A stretch of DNA of 64,000 bases from contig JBHGNT010000002.1 in the NCBI GenBank assembly GCA_043228905.1, positions 27,714,001 to 27,778,000 on the forward strand, read 5' to 3'. The notes beneath the pieces were generated by a model. The model saw only the letters and a program-made list of their open reading frames with translations, was not told the origin of the DNA and searched no databases. Of the stretch, positions 1 to 12,247 are shown one piece after another. Position numbers and translations under genes: made by a program. Source of the DNA: Azolla caroliniana (Eukaryota > Polypodiophyta). Numbering within the stretch: position 1 is the stretch's first letter; every line of letters begins with the position of its first letter.

Positions 1-201
1 CAAGTGTTTTTTTATGATATCTCAAGTTTAAATGTAGCTTTCTCATGTGAAGAATCAAGATAGAACATCAAGAAGTTTGGGCCGAAGTATCATACTTCTC
101 AAAAACTTTTGTAGAAGAACAATTCTTTTCTGATACCTCGAGTTTTCATGAAGCCTTCTCATGAGAAGAAACAGCATCTAAATTTGAAGAAAAAACGTAC
201 C

Positions 202-853
202 TTTGGAAAGCTTTTATAGAGGACGACTGCTTTTCCAGCCTCTCCCATGGAACCTCTTCAGCAAGCTCAGCAGCTATGGAGACGTGTGAAACATCAGATA
301 AAACACGTTCTTGAGTGAAATCTCTAGTTTCTTCATCATAGTCGTCCACAACAACATCACCACAAGCTCTCAGAGCCGTCGAAGAAATCTTGTTCCATAG
401 AATCTCTTCGTTAGGATCTAAGGCAGTGGCTATGGCGACATGAGAAGCATCAGAACAACCATTTACTGCAGCGAAATCCCTGTATGTTCCTTCAACATCA
501 TCATCATCATCATCATCATCAATGACGTCGTCCTCGTCATCATCGAAGGCTAAATCAATGGATATGTCTGGATCCCTCGGGCGTTTCTGCAAATTCCGAG
601 GAGAGTTGTGGGAAGTGAGGATCAGGGGCCGTCCAGCTCGGAAAAGGGGTCGACGGTCGAGCTCTGAGCAGATAGAGAAAGAATTGCAGGGCCTTATCCT
701 CGAAGAAGAAGAAGAAGAAGAAGAAGAAGAAGAAGAAGGAAGAGGAGAAGGAGGAGGAAGCGAAGGTTGCCATGAAAGCCGAGAAAGCATGGCCACGGAA
801 GAAAGAAAGAAAGAAAGAAAAGCGCTGCCTGACTGCCTTTGTCTTCCTTGCAT
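202..853 (-). CDS. First coding exon of an unidentified, possibly organelle-targeted acidic protein (gene continues off the left edge)
   Basis: I do not recognise this family. The frame is open from an ATG at 853 for 217 codons, down to a good splice donor (AAAG|GTACGT) at 201/200; beyond the donor it meets a stop at 146. A second in-frame ATG at 790 begins MLSRLSWQPSLPPPSPLP, followed by a serine run. That Ser/Pro-rich, acid-free start resembles a plastid transit peptide, so 790 is the more likely initiator. The middle is acidic, with an Asp run encoded by a GAT-type microsatellite (498-522); the Ser run is encoded by a TTC-type microsatellite (699-737). Two related segments follow, each with a D-[AV]-S-H-V-[AS]-I-A core and a W about ten residues later, suggesting an internal duplication. 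Stop-free length and the donor argue for a real exon; homology is unproven. Confidence 0.5.
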
Positions 854-894
854 TAGTGTTAGTTGTTATTCCATACATACATACTCATTAGCAA

Positions 895-1075
895 TGGGCC
901 CGTTTTTAGCCCGAACCGAACCGTTATATCATGGCTTAACGGTTTATAGGTTCGAAGATAAATAAACAGTTTGGTTTGGTTTCAAATGTTACTAATCGGT
1001 TCGGTTTTGAATTTCATGCTTTATCGATATCAGTTTATGTGGTGCGGTTTAACAATTTATAGGTTAAAAAATACT
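895..1075. repeat. Degenerate CGGTTTGG/AACCGAACC-rich repeat
   Basis: This block contains repeated AACCGAACCG, CGGTTTGGTTTGG and CGGTTCGGTTT strings separated by AT-rich sequence. A related block lies at 3360-3775. Such degenerate arrays are common in plant intergenic DNA; no coding potential is visible. Confidence 0.5.
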
Positions 1076-1079
1076 CCTA

Positions 1080-4000
1080 AATTTTACTCATACATACCAT
1101 GCCATACATAGAATGTTATGGTGAGATTTGGGGTTTTGGGTTTAGATAAGGAGATAAATACATACGTACCATACATATAGAGTGCAAGTGAGAGGGTATT
1201 CGATGTGTCTAACTACTACCAAATATTAAAGAGCACAAGTGAGGGAATTGTGGGCGTAGACGGCACATGCGATCTGCATCGTCCAATGTGGATAATAATA
1301 ATAAAAGTGTGCACTCAAATTTTCACTTTAGGGGGAGGCCAAGGAGCCCGACCATTGAAATTGCAGGAGCTTGACAAGCCCAGCTCACATGACGTAGGAG
1401 CCCGAGGAGCCCGACTCTAACTCGTATATATAATTTGTGGTCCAAGAACTAGACATTTTCTTGAGTTGTTTCAATGGCTATTTGGATGAAGAAGTATTGG
1501 CAACTAGACGTCCCCAAAATCTAATTTATAGGCGGAAGCTTCAAACTTCTTGTCAATTTTGATGTGGAGCCAAATTTCTCTTGATTAAGCTCTTTTTCAT
1601 TAGTTATTTCAGGAGGAAATTTTTGATCTTTCAAGATGCTTAGGTTGGATGTGTGATTATTAACATTGAGGTGTTGAGCACATTGGTCAATTGTAAAGAT
1701 GTAAATTCTTTTATTCACAATATTGAGTGTCCCTCTGGTTGAGGATGGGCTTGTATATTAATAACTCTTACAATTTGTTATTTAACATAATACCATGTAG
1801 CAATTTGTTTTACAAATCAATCATATTTTGTTGTCAATGTTTTCATTTTAATATGACGGCGAATCAATATTATCCAGATGACATGTCGATTTGTTCAACA
1901 TCATCATTCGTAGGTGAAGAGATACATGATCTAATGCCATTCTTATTTACCTTCTCTCATAGGATCATATTAGAAACTTTCTTGAACGTTTCCACCTATT
2001 TAGGGCAGCTTGTCTTGCTACAACATTTTAAAGATTGTCAATTCCAAGCACAATATCATAGTCTTCAAGTTTGTATTGGTGTTTTTATCATGTGGAATAT
2101 GTATAACTTATAACACTTAGGAACTAGTGGTAAGTTATAACTATATTTGCTTCCTCGGAATTGCAAATCTTTGGCTATAGTAACATGTCATCAGGAGACC
2201 ATTCTTTGACCTGTATTTCCACAAATCAATTAGTGTTTACTTCCAATATTGTTTTCAGCTACAAAATCGCTTTCCACGCAAAGTCATGGATATGTGTATT
2301 CAAGCTATTTTGAACTATACAAGCATTAAATAAATAACTCTTTTGAATTTCTATAAATACATGTTTGGTTGTATCATGTTGCCAAAATAGTTCAAGAGCA
2401 TTCCACCTAAAATTCTCGCATGCATTCTTGGTTAAGAAATCAATGATAGAAAATTTGATTGCACTATCGTAGCAATCCATGTATAGGGCACTTTACAAAT
2501 TTCCAATACATCAACTTTTCATCTTTTCAAGTTCTCAACTTGCTTTATATTTGGCGGGAATATTGCACATTAGAGGATGCCTAAGTTGGAGAACAATCTT
2601 ATTTGGAATGTCATGACTCATAAGTAAATTATGAAAAGAAGCATTTTAGGAGTTAATGAAAAACAAATGTTCAATCTGGAAACTAAAGCAAAAAGTTTGT
2701 GTGTGTGTATGTTCCATCACTTGTCTGCCACTCAGAATGTACTAGCAAGGCGAGGGAAGCGCTTGTCTCACACATTTCCCATGGACTCTTTTTCAACAAC
2801 AACCTCTATACTCTGTTTGGCTTCCTTCGATTTTTGTTTGCATGTGCATTACACTCTCCCTTGTTTGTGCTTACATCGCCTTAGGTTTGTTTGCCACTTT
2901 GGACAAGAGAACGAAGTTCGCGTCTCTCCCTCACAAATCCATCTTTCCTAGGGTTGTATTGTCGTTGTTCCCCTAGTTTTTTGTGTAACTCATACTCATG
3001 CCATTCACCCACAAATCCATCTTTTTCACTTGATGCATCATTGAATGAGATGACTTACTATAAACAATGATATTGTTTATAATAAGCACCCACTCTTAAT
3101 GGATATACTCTTAAACATGAATCAATTAAATGTATTAGAGTCGTGCTCCATGTAGTTTTTTTTCATACTAAATCGATGGTACATTTATTTGAACACATGT
3201 AACTTATATCTAGCATATGGATTCTTTTCCATTGGCTCATGGTTAGAAGTTATACTCTGTTTTGAGACTTCATTTTTAAGAGGACATGATTCAACTTTGC
3301 AAGATCATTGCCAGTGCCTTGGTACAAACAATAACAACTTGAAGTAGTTGGGCAATGGTAACAATTAGCAATGGTTTGATTCAAGTTCAAGTTTTTTCAA
3401 ACGGTTTGGTTTGGTTTCAACAAATAGAAATCACGGTTAATGGTTTAATGGTATTTTTTTAAATTAATTAATTTTGTATTACTTAAAAAAAAAAAAACAA
3501 TATTTTCATTTAAAAGCCTTGTTCTCACACTTTATGAAAATCTTTAAAATTTTGAAAAATTAAAGTTTAAAATAATGAAATTTTCAAATTTTTAAATTTG
3601 AATTTTGATCTAAGTTGAAAACCGAAACCAAACCACGAAACCGCGGTTTTTACGATTTTGATTTTTTTAAACGGTTCAATTTTTTGTGGTTAAGTTCGGT
3701 TTAGTTCAAGTTTCAAAATTTTTAAACGGTTTGGATTTGACACTCTCAAACCGAACCAAATTGTTGTCGATTGTTAGGCCATGGATATATTTCTATTTAC
3801 AATATAAATATTTCAAAAGTAACTAGATATATTGTTAGGATGGTGTATCGAGTGGGAAATGTTGTTAAATTATGACATTCCAAGTGAGAGTTACTAGCAT
3901 GTGGTTCGCAAAAATTTGTATGAAACAAACTCAATCTAGATTAATGGGTTAGAAGAAGAAGATGGACATATGGCCAACTCAACAAATCATTGCTAGCAAT

Positions 4001-6130
4001 ACGATATTGGTTGGTTTGAATTGTGTTGACTATGTGCATTTGGGCCTTGAAGAATGGATGGTTGTGAATATATAGATCATAGATTGACACATGCGTGATA
4101 TTCGTGATATTCTCCATGCGCAACATTCTTAATATTCGAGAATACAAAATGGCCCCAAGAATATTAAAAAACCATTCGTTTTGTAAAATAAATATAAAAA
4201 TTTATTTATTTATTTAAATAAATGTATTTCAACAAAAAAAACAATTATTCATTAATAGATTATAGTGTCAAGAGAGTTTATGAAACTTATTTTAATTAAC
4301 TAAATTTTTTTAAACGAATATTTTTATATTTATTATACAAATATGATTAGTATGAACTTTGAAGATATGATTAGTTTGAAGTACCATTTTTAATGTCAAG
4401 ATAAAAATATCCATAAATTTTGAGGAAATAAAAAGTGAGAAATTAATGAGCCTTTATTTTATTTTATTTATTTATTAAAAATAAAACGACTACACGTTTA
4501 TTATAAAAATTTAGTAGTGTCAAGTCCCCAAAGTCCCTCTTTTATTATCCCTATTTATTGTTAAGTTCCTTTTTTCTATCTTAGGGATTTTTTTTTAAAA
4601 AAGTTTTTTTTTTGGGGGGGGAGGTAAAACGAATACTTGACTACCCATTCGTATTCGTATTCGTTTTCATTCGAATGGGAAACCCCACGAATGCGAATAT
4701 GTCAATCTATGATATAGATTATAATGCATAAGAAATACAACTCTTCCATATAGCTAGCATGTAGGTGAATCGCACAATTTGGATGATTATATTATTTGAT
4801 CGATGGATTGTTATTGTTAGCAATTTGATATCATGAATAAATGATCAAAAGCGTGTGTTGTCTAACATGAGATGATATTACTTGTAAGGTAATTGTGATG
4901 AAAGATGGAATTAAAGATGAGTTGATGTGATTTCCCATTTGATTAATAATAAGCCATGTAAAAATACTTTGTAAAATATCGTCCTTCAAGAATGATGTAC
5001 CCTACTCACCTCTTGCCTTGCATTAATCAATTTCCATGGTTGTTTTTCTCCTTTCCTAGAAAATTGTAATGATGTTTTTAAAGGAATGTGCTGACTCACA
5101 TAAGCAAGCAAGCTTGAATTAACCCCATGCAAATGTTATTAATAATTCAATGCAATTAAGTGCATCATTCAAAATAGTATACCAATTAGGTGTGGAGATA
5201 TTTCAGGGATCAAAAACATGTTTTGGGTATGGTTGTTCCTATATTAGTCATTCCATGATAATTAGTGTAAAATTAAACATTCATACATACATATGTCAAG
5301 AGTTGTTATTAATGATAGAGTCGACGTTGTTGGACAATGAAGATCTAGTTAAATTAGTTTATTGCTCCTCTTCTACTTTTAAACAAAACAAAATAAAATT
5401 CTCCTTTAACTAAACCTAGGGAAAATACAATCATGCCTTACTCGTTAATTACTAATGTATAAACTTTATGCTTGCATTCAAATAATCATTTGAAAAGTAC
5501 CCCAAACATCCGTGAAGTAATGCCCCTTAAGTATATGGCATAGCCCCTTCACTCTTACAATTCAATATGTTATTGTGCTAGAAGTGAAATGAATAAAACT
5601 TCACACACACCTCCTAGTCCCAAACAATCAAAACAAATATATTTATGATTGCACAATGTGAACAAGTTGCATTTGGTATTGTGTGTGAAATACGTTCCAC
5701 ATCAACATTGATTATATTTGAAACTTTATTAGTTATAAATTCATAAAGTACCTTGCCAATTGTCTTAAATGTAGGTGTATCAACATGTTGGCCTAGTGTG
5801 CCAAAAGCACGTGCTTTGCAACCTCAAGGTCATGCGAAGTAATGAATCTGATATTTAGTTCATAATAAAAAGGTCTTCATGTTTGTTGCATCATATAATA
5901 TTCATGCTTGTCGCATTGAGAGCAAGACCTCTACAATAATGTAATGTCAAATGTCTTTATGTATGTGATGCCGAATACTTCCCATTTCTTTGGTCACTGT
6001 ACATTGATCATGGTATACCCTCACAAATAATCATTGAATGGTTGTTATTTCATGATGCATGACACATGTCTATGTTTTCCTTTGACAACGAACCGAGGTA
6101 ACTATTTTGTTATTTCAGTATCAATTACAG
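1080..6130. other. AT-rich intergenic DNA without recognisable genes
   Basis: Only short unsupported open frames are present. The block includes a CGGTTTGG-rich degenerate repeat (3360-3775) and long A/T-rich stretches at 4150-4620. I see no convincing splice structure, RNA gene or intact transposon. Confidence 0.5.
3360..3775. repeat. Second CGGTTTGG/AACCAAACC-rich degenerate repeat, partly inverted
   Basis: The left part carries AAACGGTTTGGTTTGGTTTC. The right part carries AAAACCGAAACCAAACC and AAACCGAACCAAA, so the two ends are loosely complementary and could fold back. The motifs match those at 895-1075. This may be a decayed foldback or MITE-like sequence; boundaries are uncertain. Confidence 0.4.
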
Positions 6131-6133
6131 AAT

Positions 6134-7046
6134 CAAAACATTATCAAGAACCTTACTCATGTCTAAGAATATTCCAACTCTTGCAGCTCAAAAGCACTGG
6201 AATAAGTGGGGTGTATCAAGCAGTCATTTGAAGGCTTATTGGAAATGGATTTGGTCTTTTAGGGGACCAACAAAATACACTCTATTCATATCATATGGCT
6301 TTTGCTACATGCAACACTACCGATAGGTCAATCTTTGAAAGGAAATGTGGCACCCGTTCTTAGACAGTGTAGTTATTGTGGTGACTTGCAGGAAACTACC
6401 AAGCATGCTCTCTGGTCCTATTCACTAGCTCAACAGGTTTGGAATAAAGTTCTTTCCTTATTCCTGACAATTAGTGTAGGTTGCCTATTCTCATGGGGAT
6501 TAGCGGTATGGGGGGTTCTCCATTCCAGTCTATTATTGTATGAGGCAGGTGATGCTCTAGAGGCTAAGACTGTCATCAACAGGCATCTAATATCTGTCTC
6601 GCCTTTTCAGCAGCCTCGAAAGCAAATGCGTGCAGCCCAAGTATGGAAAACAATATCCACAATTACATTATGGACCTTATGGAAGTATCGATGTAAAAGA
6701 TGATTCCATAGTACCCCTTCTCTCAATTATATTGCTATAATTATGGGACAACTTATTGGTAGTAGTGCGTGGGCAGTATGACAATATGTCGGGCCCTTCG
6801 GAGGTTGTTCTTAAGAAAAGGAAAAGATTACTACAATTATGGAGGAAGTTGCCTCTATTCACGATCTCCTCTCAAGGACCAATCTGGAAGTATCATCATC
6901 CCTGGCCCTTCCCCTGATTATCCTTTTTGTATATAATACTCTCTAAATTGTACAGTTTGTAGCCTTATGGCGTTTTTTCTTAATACTAATGAAGGAAATC
7001 TTTTTGGAAAAAAAAAAAAAAAAAACTAAAAACCAAAACATTATCA
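6134..7046 (+). mobile_element. 5'-truncated L1-type LINE with zf-RVT tail, poly(A) and target-site duplication
   Basis: The element body is about 6147-7031. The frame at 6302-6703 encodes the C-terminus of an L1 ORF2: a zf-RVT-like segment (QCSYCGDLQETTKHALW) followed by AQQVWNKVLSLF, and further on the Trp-rich end (TLWTLWKYR). The last zinc cysteine expected after HALW is Ser/Tyr here. A 3' UTR follows, then an A tract at about 7009-7025. The 13-bp sequence CAAAACATTATCA occurs just upstream (6134-6146) and just after the poly(A) (7034-7046). The TSD plus A tail shows target-primed insertion of a truncated copy. Confidence 0.8.
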
Positions 7047-8290
7047 TCATTAAAGTATGGGCTATAGTTCTAACTTTTGATGATTAAAAGTCAAATGTTT
7101 CAAGAAGACATACATTGGAAATTTTACCATAATTAGTGGCATCGAGTCTCCTAATGCTACGACCCACATCCTTAGTCGTATGATACATATTTACGTAACC
7201 TCGACACAAAACGTTAAAATATTCCATGTATTTCCTTGTGGGCCAATCACTCCATGTAACCATTTCCCGGTGAATGGTAGAACAAAGGGTTGTTTTATTT
7301 GAAAATCCGATAAATTTTTTATATGTAGTTCATGAGGTACTATGAGATCTATCGAGTTATCCTCCTCCACCTTATTGCTTTCACATGCTTGCTTATAGGA
7401 AAGATTAAATCAGCTCCCACTTTGTCTAACCATTTTAGCACTTAAGAAACTTAACCAGACTGACATATTGTCTTAAAAGTATCATGAAATCAAATATTCC
7501 ATTTCGGGTGCATCTTTCTTTTGAGGATTCATTATGCTCTATATATAAAGACATATACTTTTTCTCAATTTACATGGACCCTTGTTCTTATTTGATAAAG
7601 TTTTAACTTCACTTCAAACTTTTTTGAGTTGGCACGGGCAACTCATGGCATATCAAAATTCTCTTTACAAAAATCATTGACAGCTTGCAATTATTCCTTA
7701 TGTAATGGTACTGCAATGGACACTAAACCTTGTAGCATTATGCTTCAGATTATTATTTGGGTTTATCTTTAAACTCGTTTCACAAGCCACAATGTGCACT
7801 CCTACTTTTGCACCAAGAACCATGTTGTATTTGCCTTGCTAGTAAAGTAGGTGAGAAACAAACTCTTGAAGATACTAACATTTCATTATTGTCAAATCGT
7901 GTTAATGGTTTAACTAGTTAATATTATCACGTTGAAGGGTGTATTGAACAATTAATATTGCCAATTTCAAATCACACTAACAATATTAACTACGTACTTG
8001 CTTAGATTGACATTTGTATATATTCAAAAGAAAAAGGGAAACATAAGTTCCCACTTTACATTGAGAATTTTCTTTACACCTCAGAATTGCCAAAAACTAC
8101 ACAACATAATGCCATTGCATTGTCAACATTTGAAAATTGACAAAAACACTCAAATACAACACTTTTATGCACAAGATAATCAACATGAGACTAAATTGGA
8201 CTACATGCCATTGTAGTGCCAACGAAATGCTTTCAATGATATATTTTTTATATGAGACCATTACATGTAAAATATGAACATCAAGAGGAA
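7047..8290. other. Intergenic DNA, nothing recognised
   Basis: AT-rich sequence with only short, unsupported open frames on either strand. I see no RNA gene or element ends. Confidence 0.5.
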
Positions 8291-8294
8291 TATT

Positions 8295-8860
8295 GAATAT
8301 CATATGAATCAGCTATAGGAGTGGCCCAAGGATGCCCATTAGTGTACACCCTATTTGGAAATTATGTAGATGAGCTCTTACACACATGGGTGGAAAAGTG
8401 GATGGATCTATTCTAATGAGAGAGATGACCGATTTCTATAATGCCTATTGTCAGTGATGTTGTGACTCATTTTTCACCTTTTAGAAAAGCTCCAAAAGCA
8501 CTTAAGAGTTCTTGGTGTTTATTGCAAAAATAGAGTTCTTGTGATGAATAATGGGAAAAACTAAAGTCATTGTGCAGAAGACCTCAATAGCCTTGGACAG
8601 AAAAGCACGATGAGACGTGTTTGACATTATGTCTCTTTTGAAATTATGCTCAAACGACCAAAGTTCTGTAGTCAAGTGATGTTAAAATCTTGGTTGACAC
8701 AAGCATATCCGGTTTTGGGGGTACTCAAGCATACTATGCACAAATTTGTGGGTTGCAAACTAGATTGTGGCTTTTTACACCATTGTCATGCCCACACTTG
8801 TATATAGGTAAAAAACGTGGAAGCGACGACTCTACCATACTTATATATAACCAATCTTAG
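8295..8860 (+). pseudogene. Degenerate LINE reverse-transcriptase fragment
   Basis: Broken plus-strand frames read G-V-A-Q-G-C-P-L followed by T-L-F-G-N-Y-V-D-E-L, the RT palm motif seen intact in the LINE at 29433-34914 as GVKQGCPLSPTLFGLYIDE. Further on, a frame resembling the GL-x-N-x-x-K-T-K segment occurs near 8540-8570, and PTLVY near 8790 matches the TLLYGVETWG segment. Several stops and frameshifts separate these pieces. It is an old, inactive copy of a related family. The open frame that follows (8872-9072) may or may not belong to it. Confidence 0.65.
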
Positions 8861-9267
8861 AAGGAAAGGATTTGTTTCATATTGTTCTATTTAGTTCAAT
8901 TAGAGCATGTGAGGCGCATATGGGTTCAACTAAGGATGCTACTTTAGATAGGATTGTCGAACTCGAGGCTCACAAATGCCCAACCCTCTCCTTGAATGGT
9001 AAGCTTCATCATTGGGAAGCATCAAAAGCTTGTATCCAACTCACGCACGAAAGTACAATTGGCGCGAGGTAGGTCGCAATGTTTACATAACCAACATTAC
9101 GTTTTTATTGTATTATTGCAAACCCATTTTTAGGATCAAATTGTTAACGTGATATCTACGAACTAAGCAAATCTCAATGTATGCAAATGCTAAAGAATGC
9201 GAACCATACAGTTACCCCAAAATCGGGGTGGCCTTTTCACACGAGAGCTCTTACTCCTTAACACAAG

Positions 9268-9345
9268 TTTGAAAAGCACATTGCCACCTATTAATGGGTA
9301 GTTCTTTTTACATGAAAAGCACATTGCCACCTATTAATGGGTAGT
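9268..9345. repeat. Short tandem duplication
   Basis: The string GAAAAGCACATTGCCACC and the following TATTAATGGGTAGTT occur twice in direct orientation, about 45 bp apart. Confidence 0.7.
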
Positions 9346-10378
9346 TTCCCACGAATGACAATATGACTATGTTCCTTGTATAATTTTGGTCAACGACTAA
9401 TATTGTAGATTGGAAACATGAAGCCTCTTGGTGTTGTTAAAACGAAGGAATATGATATTATTTCCCTTAATAGTGGACATTAATAATCTACCTATCTATC
9501 TTGTTATTGCCAATAAAACTTCCAACCAGTGCATGGTTGAATTATAGAATAGAAAGGCATACTTTTAAAGACTAAACATTGGAAATCATTATATGATCTG
9601 ACTATAAAATAAAAGCATAATTTATTCTAAAACTGAAACTGTCCATATGTCTTGACTCCTAAGTCCTAACTTATGTTGAAGTTCATTGAATAAAATATGT
9701 TCACATGGGGTGTAGTAATGGTTAGGACATGACAATATGGAATATTTCGGGGGAAGATTACTAAAATATGCTCATATGTATATATATATATATGTATATA
9801 TATGTATATAAGAAAGCAATAAAGAGTGCTTGCTTTATTCCAAACGGATCAACAAAACTTTGGTGTAGAAATACCTACATTCATTGCCTTAACAAAGTAA
9901 TGGTTGGTGAATTGGTGCAATCTTGGATGATACGATAGGAACTACGAGTTGTGACTCCTAAATATAAATTTTTAAGATGATGTCTCCTGGTATTTAGAGA
10001 ATTCACTTAAACAACCTAATAATCAATATCAAGGATGGCTTGTTATCCAGGTTTTCCTAAAAATCTTGATGGACATAGCTCTTAGTGAAAACAATTAATT
10101 GTCAAATTGTGCGTATAATGAAAAGGCTGATTAGAAAATTTAGTGTCGAAATCTCTCAAATATGACACACTAAAATTATAATTAATAGCAAACTAAGCCT
10201 ATGATTTCAATTTGAGGACTCCAAAATGTGATCAGTAATCAAATATTGCAATTAAAAATTTTCAAATTGCAAATCAAAGTCAAAATTCACAACCTCATAT
10301 ATATAAACATGTGTACACAATAAACATATGTACATACATATATGCATTATAGAACATGCATATATATATATATATATA
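9346..10378. other. Intergenic DNA with a dispersed-repeat fragment and TA microsatellites
   Basis: Bases around 9390-9490 share the string GGAATATGA(T/C)ATTATTTCCC and flanking sequence with 39420-39500, so a dispersed repeat family is present. (TA)n runs lie near 9776-9811 and 10358-10378; the latter borders the inverted-repeat element. No coding exon is seen. Confidence 0.45.
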
Positions 10379-11336
10379 CAGGAACCATTCGGTTAAGTGC
10401 ATGCCCACCTAAGTGCACCATTCTATTAAGTGCGTTTTTTTTTATATAGGTCAAAATCTAGATAAAAAAATTTACATTGTTCATGATGAAATTACATCAA
10501 ACGAAATTAAAACTATGCTCCGAACATTCAAAAAACAATAAAAGAAAGGAGTTTTTAACAAAAAATAATAATTTAAAGAATTTGTTACTTGATGGTGGGT
10601 GGGGTCTCCTGGAAATGCACAAAGAGAAATGCAAGGAAAAAAGAACCAAATTTCAGAATCGGTCTCTCTAGTCGTAGCGTCTATGTGTGTGTGTGTGTTT
10701 ATGCGAGTCGGTAATTTTGATTCTCGTTAAAGAAAATAAACTTTCCTATTTAACCCAATTATCCACTTCCATTTCCGTATTCATTCATTCTTAATTTTAT
10801 TTATTTCTTTCTCTCCCTCCCTCACTTTCTTTCTTTCTCTCCATCTCTCCTCCCGCCGCCGCCGCCTTCGTTCATTCTTAATTTTCTCCTTCTTTCTTTC
10901 TCTCCCTCCCTCCCTCCTCCCTCTCTTTCTCTTTCTGTGCATCTCATTTATTTTCTTTCTGTTCCAGCTTATGCTTTCTCCGTTGCTCCTCCTCTCTCTT
11001 TTCCGGTCTCCTCCATCTCCATCTATACTACGATTCCTCAAACCTCCCGCCACAGGGAAGAGAATGCAAGGGAAAATCTCATCATATCCAAGGAAGTTCA
11101 TTCAGGAAAAGGCAAAAACTCAAGGTAATATGGAATCGGGAAAAAGTGATATCCAACAAGAGTATGCTGAAACCATAAGCATTTCAGGTCAATTATATCA
11201 CATTAATCGATCACTTTTCTAATGAAGGAAACATATGGTACGAACACAGAAGGGAATTTTTTCAAGAAACCCCCAAAAAAATTCAACTCCTAAATGCGCA
11301 ACTCGGTTAAGTGCGAACTTAACCGAATGGTTACTG
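10379..11336. mobile_element. Terminal-inverted-repeat DNA element (non-autonomous) inserted in a TA microsatellite
   Basis: The left end reads CAGGAACCATTCGGTTAAGT. The reverse complement of the right end reads CAGTAACCATTCGGTTAAGT, so the 20-bp termini match at 19 positions. Both ends abut TA-repeat DNA (…TATATA|CAG and CTG|TATATA), giving a TA or TATA target duplication that cannot be sized inside the microsatellite. Sub-terminal copies of TTAAGTGC occur at both ends. The 958-bp interior encodes no recognisable transposase. It contains a strongly CT-rich stretch (10790-11000) like a plant 5' UTR, so captured host sequence is possible. TA targets suggest Tc1/mariner or PIF-like mobilisation; the superfamily is not certain. 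Confidence 0.7.
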
Positions 11337-11341
11337 TATAT

Positions 11342-11391
<50 letters not shown>

Positions 11392-11806
11392 GCATATTAG
11401 AGATATTGAGTTGCAAATCCTGCAAATTTACAATTTGGTGTAAAGAGCAAAAACGTGGGAAGACGAAGGGAAAAAAGTGAGGGGCATTGAATTGTCGTCG
11501 TTACATGGAAGGTTTACACGCAACACGTCAAAAGAAGCATGGTTTTAGGACATCACAAGTGTTCTCCCATTCCATCCCATTGGTGCAAGGTAGGCTAGCA
11601 AACAAACCTTGACATATATATTCATTTCACAACGGAAGCCCATGGGGCAGTTGTAATAAAGGGTCAACGAGATACTTAATGGAAGCCTGAGTCCAAGGAA
11701 GGGTAGGTAGAATGACGGAAACATGACCGAGACAAGTGTCCGCAGCCGATAGGTCAGGATGATGGAAACTCATTGGGTCGCCATCCCCAGTTTACTAAGA
11801 AGTCTT

Positions 11807-11853
<47 letters not shown>

Positions 11854-12247
11854 CAAGTAGCACCAACTTCAGCTTCAGCTTCCTTTGCTTTTTTTTGTAT
11901 GTAAAAGCACCAACTTCCTTTGCTTTTTAGACAGACATATTCACATACATACATATATGTATACGTATACATATACGTATACGTATACATACGAATAAAC
12001 GTATACCTTCTCATCAGGAAAGAGAGCAGACGAATATATGGAGGTGCAGAAGAACAGAGCTCTCTCTTTCTCTGTCTTTCTTTCTTTCTTTCTGGAGAAG
12101 AATGTGAAAACAAGAAAGACAGAGAAGGAAGAAGAAGAAACAGACAGACGCCTGTGAAGGACGAAGGAAGATCTACGAAGCAGAAGAAGCAGAAGCAGAA
12201 GCAGAAGAAGCAGAAGAAGCAGAAGGAAGCAGTAAGGAGAAGGAAAG
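11337..12247. other. SMT1 upstream region and 5' UTR, rich in microsatellites
   Basis: The block holds CATA/TA repeats (11340-11395), a long (AG)n tract (about 11808-11849), TACGTA/TATACG alternations (11940-12000) and an imperfect GCAGAA/GAA repeat (12178-12232) just before the SMT1 start codon. The last of these is probably in the 5' UTR. I find no clear TATA box, so the transcription start is not placed. Confidence 0.45.

Noticed and set aside
522-965. Plus-strand 147-codon frame with a poly-Glu run
   Set aside because: It is the antisense of the minus-strand exon; the Glu run comes from the same GAA/TTC microsatellite.
10781-11101. Minus-strand Arg/Lys/Glu-rich frame and overlapping plus frames
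   Set aside because: Produced by CT-rich low-complexity sequence inside the TIR element; no domain or splice context.
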